Shown piece after piece: positions 18,109 to 25,125 of a stretch of 53,734 nt of DNA (positions within the stretch are counted from its first letter, which is position 1; each line of letters begins with the position of its first letter). The stretch comes from Roseomonas indoligenes. Its GTDB lineage: Bacteria; Pseudomonadota; Alphaproteobacteria; Acetobacterales; Acetobacteraceae. Location of the stretch: NCBI RefSeq assembly GCF_017813365.1, contig NZ_JAGIZA010000025.1, positions 1 through 53,734 of the forward strand. Direction: 5' to 3'. The position numbers were made by a program, and so were the translations under genes. The notes below the pieces were generated by a model. That model was not told where the DNA came from. It saw nothing but the letters and a program-made list of their open reading frames with translations, and did not search any database.

Positions 18109-19126
18109 TGGGAGACTCTCCTGCGTCTACCGGCAAGGCCGGCAGTACTTCCAAAAACCGTGGATCACCGTCCGGCACGCCCAGCCCATGCAAGTCGATC
18201 CGATACGTCACGTCACGGATGCGCTCGGCAGCGAACGACGAGGGTATGACGGCAATTGCTTCCGGGGTTAGGCGCGGGAATCCGGCTACGACGGGAACCA
18301 GCAGTGATGGCCCTAGTAGACGCCGGCGGCGCGGGTAGCGTGGCGCGTCCGTGGAATGGTAGCCGGATAAAGTCAGCAGCTCGAAGAAGGTCCGCTCCGC
18401 TTCGGATCCGAGGCCGAGCTCCGCTGCGATTTCCTCGACAGCCTCCGCGAGCGTCGCGCCACCAGAGCCGGCATGCGTAATCTGAAGCGACACGACGTAG
18501 AGGTCGAAACCCGTGCTTGGTACCAGCTGCCCCAATCCATTCACGGTGTGGATGCGCCCAGAGCCAGAAGTCGTCTTCACCTCGAACTCGCTGTGGGCCA
18601 AGCGGAAATCATGCGATTGTCGGCGCGGCCCGGTCCAGGCCTGAAGCGCTGCCACTCCCAACGAGCGGACGAGACGCCGCAGAAGCCAAAGCTCCCCAAA
18701 GAGCCCTATCTGCCGTTCCTCGCTTAGCGTCTCTGGGTGCCTGAGCAACGCGCTCCAATTCCGCAGCGAACGATCCAGAGACGCGATCGGGGACTCCCCA
18801 TCCAACACAGCACCCGAAGCCACTTCGGCAAGCATGAAAAAGAAGGTTCGGTAAAGCTCTGGTCTGCACGTCGAGAGTTCGAGACAGCGTCTTCCATCAA
18901 ACAGAACCTCAAGGAAGCTCACCTCTTCCAAAGGGCTGATGGGGATCGCCGTTGTGGGAGCGATCTCGAGATGCCCGCCGAGGCGCGTAGCACCTTCGTC
19001 CAGGAACACCGTGACATAGGGTGTGGCTCGCACCACGACGACGCACGGGATTCCTGTCTCTATGTAGTCACGGCTGAACGCCTCCCATGCTGGTACGACC
19101 ACGTCAGATGTACCGACGGGCTCCAT
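18101..19126 (-). CDS. DUF4420 / PD-(D/E)XK motif protein of the Mza-like system
   Basis: 341 residues from ATG 19126, two bases after the MutL-like gene ends; a longer upstream extension of this frame would run deep inside that gene and is rejected. DUF4420 (PF14390) proteins carry a PD-(D/E)XK nuclease core. Seen here: the conserved RQIGLFGELWLLRRL block (~139-152), then DFRLAHSEFEVKTT with Asp173, Glu182 and Lys184 placed as in the D...E-x-K active site, and a Leu/Val/Ser strand-rich C-terminal half. The gene overlaps the Z1 gene. By known context, MutL + Z1 + DUF4420 form the core of a phage-defence locus (Mza). This is the likeliest DNA-cutting subunit. Confidence 0.82.
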   Translation of the reverse strand: MEPVGTSDVVVPAWEAFSRDYIETGIPCVVVVRATPYVTVFLDEGATRLGGHLEIAPTTAIPISPLEEVSFLEVLFDGRRCLELSTCRPELYRTFFFMLAEVASGAVLDGESPIASLDRSLRNWSALLRHPETLSEERQIGLFGELWLLRRLVRSLGVAALQAWTGPRRQSHDFRLAHSEFEVKTTSGSGRIHTVNGLGQLVPSTGFDLYVVSLQITHAGSGGATLAEAVEEIAAELGLGSEAERTFFELLTLSGYHSTDAPRYPRRRRLLGPSLLVPVVAGFPRLTPEAIAVIPSSFAAERIRDVTYRIDLHGLGVPDGDPRFLEVLPALPVDAGESPNV

Positions 19127-19128
19127 AC

Positions 19129-20622
19129 TCAAAGCGAACCCACCAAAGCGAACAGCACGCGATTGATGTCGTCCAAGCGCGCTACTTGCTGTTGCGACGA
19201 CCGGGACCGCTTGAGATCCTCGCGCAGAAGCAGGAAGAGCAGTGTCTTCACCACCGGCACATCGGCGCTGGAACCCCTTGCACCACCGAGGATGCGCGGC
19301 CGGTATTTGCTGTTGAGGAGTATTAAATCCTCGGCGGGTTCTAGATCGAACACTTGGCCAGTTGGGAGGGTACGCCATTGGAAATCGATCGTCCGGACGC
19401 CACCTTTCTTGGCGACTTGGTCGCGGATGCGGGCTCGCGCGACAGACGGGACTCCGGCACCAATGGTTAAGGGTAGGCCATCGGCCTGCTGAGGTACGCG
19501 CCTTGCGGCTGCATACACCTTCCGGGCATCTTCCACGAAGCCAGAGAAGGTTCGCCTGCCGGCATGGGCACGTGATAGCGCCAGCGCTGCGGAAGCCGGA
19601 AACTGCACCGCCGACTTCTGCACATTCACATCGATTCCGCCCGGCGGAAGGTCCACTGCGACACGCGCGAGTGACAGGTCCGCGGTATTCCCATCGGGCA
19701 ATGCCCCATTCCACCCACCCGCCTGGACCAAACGATCGTTGCGATAAAAATAAAAACCCTGGGCATGTGTGCCGGTACGCCTTCCAAGGAGAAAAGCGGG
19801 GTCAGCCGAGCGCGCAGGCCAAACGTGCGCGGAGAGAACCAGCTTCCCAAGACCAGGCATCGAGGCTTCCAAGTCGACCGGGTAGGTAGGCTTGCCGCTG
19901 ACTGCATAGCCGAATGGATTAAGGGCACGGACTTGCCTGGGGAAATGCATCTTGCGGTCAACACGACGGACAGTGAGATGAAGGACCAGCCGTTTTGCAC
20001 TGATGAAACGGTGGAAGATCAGGCCAAGGTGCACTTCCAGGCGGCCTAGCAGGTCATCGAGGAACTCATCGAGGTCGCTCTCCCCGACGCCCGTTTTCAT
20101 TCGGTCCAAGTCCTCCCACAGGACGACGGCCCCTCCTCGATGTGGGATGCCTAGTGCAGAGTATGCAGCTGCGAAGCGCTCCGATGCGCTGGACTCCTCG
20201 AGCAGTTCGCAAGCCCAGGATCTCATCGAGGCATGCGTCCATCGGCACGCGGAGATAGTTGTTCCGGTCCGGGCAATCACCGCCATCGAGCGGCATTGAC
20301 TGAAGGACGCCGTCTTCATCCCCATGCCGAAGGTACCAAGGTCGGAGGTCTCGTGACTGGTTTGCGTGGCGAAGCGCATGCCTTCGTGCAGGCGCTCAGC
20401 CGTCATGCCACGTCCGTCGTCCGCCACCGATACAGAAACGATACCTTTGTCATCGCGGAAGAGGGTTATTTCGACGCCATGGGCGCCCGCATCGATGGAG
20501 TTATCTATGAGGTCTGCGAGCGCGTTTTCTATCTCATAGCCGATTCGCGAGAACGCTCGGGCTGCGCCTTGTCCATCCGGTGGCAATGTCAGCTTACCAA
20601 CTGACACCAAAGCTTTCAGCAT
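19129..20622 (-). CDS. MutL/MORC-like GHKL ATPase of the Mza-like system
   Basis: 497 residues from ATG 20622; a TTG 24 bases further up is possible but less likely. GHKL ATP-binding motifs are all present: N-box IENALADLIDNSIDAGA with Glu32 and Asn41, G1 DDGRGM at 68-73, and G2 GTFGMGMKTAS from 96. The domain order fits MutL homologues tied to restriction systems and the MORC lineage rather than mismatch repair: there is no MutL C-terminal dimer domain or endonuclease motif. The C-terminal ~200 residues carry basic patches (LLREDLKRSRSS). It follows the cytosine methyltransferase gene by 42 bases on the same strand and precedes DUF4420 by two. It probably acts as an ATP-driven clamp or switch controlling the nuclease. 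Confidence 0.88.
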   Translation of the reverse strand: MLKALVSVGKLTLPPDGQGAARAFSRIGYEIENALADLIDNSIDAGAHGVEITLFRDDKGIVSVSVADDGRGMTAERLHEGMRFATQTSHETSDLGTFGMGMKTASFSQCRSMAVIARTGTTISACRWTHASMRSWACELLEESSASERFAAAYSALGIPHRGGAVVLWEDLDRMKTGVGESDLDEFLDDLLGRLEVHLGLIFHRFISAKRLVLHLTVRRVDRKMHFPRQVRALNPFGYAVSGKPTYPVDLEASMPGLGKLVLSAHVWPARSADPAFLLGRRTGTHAQGFYFYRNDRLVQAGGWNGALPDGNTADLSLARVAVDLPPGGIDVNVQKSAVQFPASAALALSRAHAGRRTFSGFVEDARKVYAAARRVPQQADGLPLTIGAGVPSVARARIRDQVAKKGGVRTIDFQWRTLPTGQVFDLEPAEDLILLNSKYRPRILGGARGSSADVPVVKTLLFLLLREDLKRSRSSQQQVARLDDINRVLFALVGSL

Positions 20623-20664
20623 TCGTTGTGCCCCAACAAAACCCAAGCGATCTTAGCGGGCGGA

Positions 20665-21966
20665 TCACTGCCTTCTAGGGGGCGCGGGGTCAGCAGATGG
20701 CTTCCACTCGCTCCACTTCCAGAAATTACTGGAGAGGGAATTCACGAGATAGGAAGCAAAAAATCGAGCCAGCTTGGGCGGAACTGCGTTCCCCACCATG
20801 CGGGCACCCGCCTCCATCTCGTCGAGAGGATGGAAACGGTACGTCTCTGGGAACGATTGGATCAACGCTGCCTCACGGACCGTGATTGCCCGGATCTGAT
20901 TGACATCGTAATGGCCAAACCGTCCATTTGAGATGCTGATGCAGCGGGTAGTAATCGTTGGGGAGGGTTGGTGTGGCCGCATGCGTGTGTACACGTCGCC
21001 AAAACACCGGTCTTGGAACTTGTCGTTGACCCTTTGATGGCAGGGCAGCGTCAAATCACCATACTCCGTGTCCGCCATGTAAGCATTGCTCTTACCTGGC
21101 TTCGATGCGGCAAGTCTCCGGCGGTTCACTTCCGCCAAACCGCGGGCACGGTGGTTCGGCACATATGGGTGGGCTTCGCCAGATTGCAGGGACGGTAGAT
21201 GACCGATGGCCTCCTGCACGGAAACGAGCGGCGCATCCGGATCAGAATCCGGAACAAGCAATTCCCTGCCAAGGAGGTCGGCGAATCGCTCCGGGTTCGT
21301 AATGTACCGCTTTACGCCCATTAGGATGGACCGCTTGCGATACTGCGGGACACCGAATTTGGACGTGCAAACGACCTTAGATCCCGTGGCGTAACCCATC
21401 TTCTCCAAATCGCGGTGAAAGCGGTCCCATACGCCACCATATTGCGGGTCGCCAATGCCGGCAACGTTCTCGGACAGAACCATATCCGGCTTGAACTTCC
21501 GTATGAAGCGACATGCCTCCTTGAGTAGGTTGGCATCGCGAGCACGCCGTGCCTTGCGTTCGTCAGTCATGCTGACCCGTGCAAGTTTTGTGAATGGCTG
21601 ACAGGGAGCGCACACCGCGAAGAGCAGTGGCATGCGTGAGGCCCAGTTCCGATAACGGCCGATCAGTTCTTCCAGATCCGCCATCAGCTCCTTCTGCTCG
21701 CCGTCAGGATGCTCCGCGGAGCGCGGAAAGATATCCCGATGCAGGAATCGAGGCGGTTTACGGTCCAGTCCGAAGTTCACGTTGTTCAACGGATCAGAGT
21801 ATGTTGCTTCGCAGCCCGCGTCCTTGTCGATTCCAGCGATGACGTAGCCGCCGGCGTCAATCAGGCCCCGGGTAGTGCCACCAGCGCCGCAAAAAAAGTC
21901 CACGGCCAGGAACCGTGCCTTACGTGGAGGGGTAACGGTAGTCTTCACCTGGTCCTCGCGGCTCAT
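20665..21966 (-). CDS. DNA cytosine-5 methyltransferase
   Basis: 433 residues. It transfers methyl groups from S-adenosylmethionine to C5 of cytosine. Motif I DFFCGAGGT starts at Asp23; motif IV is PCQPF with the catalytic Cys122; motif VI is ENV at 166-168; motif VIII is QYRKRSI; a target-recognition region of ordinary size lies between; motif X, GNAVPPKLARFF, is near the C-terminus. The start ATG at 21966 overlaps the TGA of the upstream HTH gene by four bases (ATGA). No separate type II restriction enzyme of a known kind is next to it, so the methylase probably either protects against the MutL/Z1/DUF4420 machinery or marks the plasmid, with Vsr repairing its deamination products. Sequence specificity cannot be read off. 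Confidence 0.93.
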   Translation of the reverse strand: MSREDQVKTTVTPPRKARFLAVDFFCGAGGTTRGLIDAGGYVIAGIDKDAGCEATYSDPLNNVNFGLDRKPPRFLHRDIFPRSAEHPDGEQKELMADLEELIGRYRNWASRMPLLFAVCAPCQPFTKLARVSMTDERKARRARDANLLKEACRFIRKFKPDMVLSENVAGIGDPQYGGVWDRFHRDLEKMGYATGSKVVCTSKFGVPQYRKRSILMGVKRYITNPERFADLLGRELLVPDSDPDAPLVSVQEAIGHLPSLQSGEAHPYVPNHRARGLAEVNRRRLAASKPGKSNAYMADTEYGDLTLPCHQRVNDKFQDRCFGDVYTRMRPHQPSPTITTRCISISNGRFGHYDVNQIRAITVREAALIQSFPETYRFHPLDEMEAGARMVGNAVPPKLARFFASYLVNSLSSNFWKWSEWKPSADPAPPRRQ

Positions 21967-22148
21967 CTCGTCGGCTCCAAGGCCTGCTTAATTCGTGCGA
22001 CGTCGCTGGCGGAGAAGACACGCCAGTTGTTCCGATCGCGCCCGACCTCATCGACCCTCTTCTCCTTGAATAGCCGGAGGAGGGTGCTCTTGGAGATCCC
22101 GAGAGCCTTTGCGGCCTGGACCGTCTTGAGTGGTTGCGCCGGAGTCAT
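21963..22148 (-). CDS. Small helix-turn-helix DNA-binding protein (excisionase/AlpA type)
   Basis: 61 residues. The motif TVQAAKALGISKSTLLRLFK is a winged-HTH of the MerR/AlpA/excisionase kind, and RDRNNWRVFSASDV is the wing that follows in this family. It is the first gene of the methylase operon and overlaps it by four bases, so it is in the right place to be a controller of the restriction genes, comparable in position to C proteins of restriction systems though of a different fold. It faces the start of the second operon across a 170-base region that has a strong palindrome. Confidence 0.8.
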   Translation of the reverse strand: MTPAQPLKTVQAAKALGISKSTLLRLFKEKRVDEVGRDRNNWRVFSASDVARIKQALEPTR

Positions 22149-22318
22149 GCGATTCGCTCTTGATGACTATGGTTGAGTATACTCTTACGGCTCCGTTGTC
22201 ACGGAACTCTGGCCAGGGTCCTCCTCCGAACGGCGGATGTCACAGAGATTGCCGCTCTGCGGCAATCTCGGTCCTGAAGCTGGACCCGTTTCCGTAGCAA
22301 TGGTAAATCTACACGCGA
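22149..22318. promoter_or_regulatory. Divergent control region with 10-bp perfect inverted repeat
   Basis: 170 bases between the divergent restriction operon and the GHKL/receiver operon. GAGATTGCCG at 22245-22254 and its complement at 22260-22269 form a perfect stem with a 5-base loop. The short centre and position between divergent starts suit an operator, perhaps for the HTH protein at 21963-22148; a transcribed hairpin in the leader of the plus-strand operon is the alternative. No strong consensus promoter was seen. Confidence 0.5.
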
Positions 22319-22579
22319 GTGATGATCATGTACGCGGCGGAGGTCGCTTTGAGAGAGGCGGACCGGAGTAAATTCGTGCGGTTGGCAGGAAAGCGTGTCA
22401 GTAGGGCCATGAATGACATCAGGCTAATCGGTAATCTCTCCAACCGCTCCAACTATGATTATACGGAGGAGGACGTAGCGAGGATCTTTCGGGCTCTCGC
22501 CGACGAGGTCTTGGCCTGCCGCAAGAAGTTCAATGTCGCTTCAAAGAAGCAGACCAAACCCCGCTTTGAGCTGGATTGA
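22319..22579 (+). CDS. Small hypothetical protein, first gene of the GHKL/receiver operon
   Basis: 86 residues from GTG 22319; ATGs at 22322 and 22328 are alternatives, and none has a clear ribosome-binding site. The protein is rich in Arg, Lys, Asp and Asn, with a DIRLIGNLSNRSNYDYTEED block (a helix, then a turn, then an acidic helix) and RIFRALADEVLACRKKF. No family was recognised. It ends four bases before the ATG of the large ATPase, so it is probably co-translated and may be a small regulatory or antitoxin-like partner. Confidence 0.6.
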   Translation: MMIMYAAEVALREADRSKFVRLAGKRVSRAMNDIRLIGNLSNRSNYDYTEEDVARIFRALADEVLACRKKFNVASKKQTKPRFELD

Positions 22580-22583
22580 TACT

Positions 22584-25058
22584 ATGAGCCGCAAGATCGA
22601 CTCCAAGGCGCTCTGCCTGTCGCTGCTGGCCGCAGAATCCGAAGCCGAAATCCAGGCCATCATCGAGGGCGACCTACTCCTCCGTGACCCGAGCCACTGG
22701 AAACCTCTCGACGGCCGGGAGACGAATTTCAATGTCATGTCCAACCAGGCCTCGGATGGCGGCAAGGCTCTCACCGAGCTGATGACCAACATGGTGGACG
22801 CCGTGCTGATGCGGCATGCCTACGAGAAGGGGATCGACCCGAAAGGGCCGGCCGCTCCGAAAACGATGTATGAGGCTATCGATAGGCTCATAAAGCCGCT
22901 CCGGGGCGGCAAGCTCGTGAACCTCGATCCCCGTGATCCTTGGTTGCGCGACTTCGCGCAGAAGAACCTCGTGATCGGCGTGACCGGCGCAAAGAGCAAG
23001 AAGGAGGGCCTGCCCTGCTACACCTTCGCAGACAACGGCGAGGGTCAGCAGCCACAGGACTTCGAGCGGACCTTCCTCTCGTTGAAGGAGGGGAACAAGG
23101 CGAGCATTCAGTTCGTGCAGGGCAAGTACAACATGGGCTCGTCGGGCGTGCTGAGCTATTGCGGCACGCGCTGGTTCAAGCTGATCGTCTCGCGCCGCCA
23201 CGATCGCAAAGGTCCCTGGGGCTGGACCTTAATGCGGCGACGTCCCTCCACCGGGGATAGAATGCCGGTGGCCGAATACTTCGTGATGCCGGACGGCAGG
23301 GTTTCGTCGTTCGAAGCGGATGAGCTCTATCCCTTTCAGCGGGCCGACCGGAAGCGGTACGATCGGATGCATCTCGCGTCGGGGACGATCATCAAGCTCT
23401 ACGACTACCAGGTCGGCGCCAAGTTCTCCGGCTTCAAGGGGTCACGCGAGGCGCTGAACGAGAACCTAGTCGAGACGATGCTGCCTTTCCGGCTGCTCGA
23501 CCTCCGGCAGAAGCCCGACAAGTCACGGGGCTCTGACCGTGCGGAGGGCGTGGACCCCCGTTCCTTCTACGGCATGGAGTACCTCCTCCTCCGCTCCCAC
23601 CGGGAGGACGAGCACGACGAGGAGGAGGACGCCGTGGCTGGCTCGGAGCGCAAGGACGTGGCGATGATCGAGGACCCGGGCCTCGGCAGGATCACGATCA
23701 GCGCCATCCCTCTCAAGCGCGACCTTCCAGGCTGGCTCAAGCCTGCCTCGACGAACAACCGCGTGTTCCACGCGGTGAATGGGCAGGTGCAGTTCAAGCA
23801 GACGCGCGGCTACTTGTCGCAATCCTGTGGCCTCTCCGCCCTGAAGGATCGGGTCGTGATCATCGTGGACGCGAGCGAGTTGTCCTTCGCGGCCCACAAT
23901 GACGTTTGGAAGGGTGACCGCGAGCACATCCGGAACACGATCGTCGGCGAGCACTACAAGGAGAAGGTGACGGAGGCGATCAGGGGATCGTCCGTCCTCA
24001 AGGAGATGCAGCAGCAGATCGCGCGGGAGGAGCTGGACCACGCCGCGAAGACGGAGCGCAACGAACTCTTCCAGAAACTCGTGGACGCGGACCGCACGCT
24101 TGCGGATCTCCTGAACGACCGCGACCCCGTGATCTTCGTGCCATCCGCTGGCGGCACCAGAGGGAAGGAGGCAGGTAATGGAACCTTCGAGGGCAAGTAC
24201 AGTCCCACCTTTCTGCGAGTAGAGGAGAAGCTTCGGGACAGGGGCTTGGAGGTACCGCTCAACCGTGCCCGGCCAGTTGCCGCCCGGACCGATGCAGAGA
24301 ACGGTTATCTGCTGAGGGCCGAGAACCGTGGCACCTTGACCGTGAACGAGGAGGTCCGCTCCCGGTTCACGATGCGGACGCAGCTGCACGATGGCCGTCT
24401 CACGGTCTTCCTCGAACCGCTGCCCGGCAAGGTTAGTGCGGGCGAGATTCTCGAATGCAGGTTGGTCCTCCAGGATCCGGCAATGCCGGAGGCGCTGGAA
24501 GTATTGCTCTCCGTCCGCATTACGGACGACGAGAAACCCGATCCCAAGCCGAAACTGAAAGCTTCATCGGCGAAGGCTGGTGACGGCAACGTCGGTCCCG
24601 ACGGGTTGGGTAAGCCAGCGCCGACACACGGGCTACCTGCTTACCACCTGCTGACGCAGGATGGGCGCACCATCGGCGACCAGGAGACGCTACCGTGGCC
24701 AGAGGGCTTCGACGGGAACGACGGCGGTGTGACCGAGGACCTCGGCGAGGGGCGCGTCATTTATAAGGTAAATTACGACAATGCCTATCACCTGAAGTAT
24801 CGTGCGGGCCAGCGCGGAGACGTGGCGAAGGACGTAGTGACGGAAAAGTACATCTTAGGCATGCGTATCCTGATGATGAGCTATGAGCGTGCCCTCCGCA
24901 CGAACGGGGAGCAGGGCGCGAACGGCGAGGGCATCGCGGAATACAGGGACGTTTTCCGCCGTCTTGCCGCCCGCGGTGCCGCGGCGACGGTATTGGCCCT
25001 TGCGGAGAACCTCCCGAAAATCGTGAATAGCGCCGCTGTGGTGCAGGATGCCGAATGA
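22584..25058 (+). CDS. GHKL-fold ATPase (MORC/Hsp90-like), 824 residues
   Basis: Start ATG 22584, four bases after the upstream small gene. An ATP-binding GHKL domain sits at the N-terminus: N-box KALTELMTNMVDAVL with Glu65 and Asn69, G1 FADNGEG at 149-154 and G2 GKYNMGSSG at 180-188. An inserted helical segment (~75-140) separates N and G1. Around residues 330-380 is an acidic Arg/Glu/Asp-rich stretch (HREDEHDEEED). Residues ~430-560 contain strands then a long Lys/Glu helix (YKEKVTEAIRGSSVLKEM). The C-terminal third is strand-rich with linker-like Pro/Lys/Gly repeats near 655-690 and a final helical part. No histidine-kinase phospho-acceptor was seen. Together with the next two genes it looks like an ATP-driven conflict or signalling complex; the activity is inference. 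Confidence 0.8.
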   Translation: MSRKIDSKALCLSLLAAESEAEIQAIIEGDLLLRDPSHWKPLDGRETNFNVMSNQASDGGKALTELMTNMVDAVLMRHAYEKGIDPKGPAAPKTMYEAIDRLIKPLRGGKLVNLDPRDPWLRDFAQKNLVIGVTGAKSKKEGLPCYTFADNGEGQQPQDFERTFLSLKEGNKASIQFVQGKYNMGSSGVLSYCGTRWFKLIVSRRHDRKGPWGWTLMRRRPSTGDRMPVAEYFVMPDGRVSSFEADELYPFQRADRKRYDRMHLASGTIIKLYDYQVGAKFSGFKGSREALNENLVETMLPFRLLDLRQKPDKSRGSDRAEGVDPRSFYGMEYLLLRSHREDEHDEEEDAVAGSERKDVAMIEDPGLGRITISAIPLKRDLPGWLKPASTNNRVFHAVNGQVQFKQTRGYLSQSCGLSALKDRVVIIVDASELSFAAHNDVWKGDREHIRNTIVGEHYKEKVTEAIRGSSVLKEMQQQIAREELDHAAKTERNELFQKLVDADRTLADLLNDRDPVIFVPSAGGTRGKEAGNGTFEGKYSPTFLRVEEKLRDRGLEVPLNRARPVAARTDAENGYLLRAENRGTLTVNEEVRSRFTMRTQLHDGRLTVFLEPLPGKVSAGEILECRLVLQDPAMPEALEVLLSVRITDDEKPDPKPKLKASSAKAGDGNVGPDGLGKPAPTHGLPAYHLLTQDGRTIGDQETLPWPEGFDGNDGGVTEDLGEGRVIYKVNYDNAYHLKYRAGQRGDVAKDVVTEKYILGMRILMMSYERALRTNGEQGANGEGIAEYRDVFRRLAARGAAATVLALAENLPKIVNSAAVVQDAE

Positions 25059-25125
25059 TTGGTAGCGAACTGGTTAGGAGGCTTGCGGAACGCGCACCTG
25101 CGGCCCAGGACGGGGAGCGCCCACG

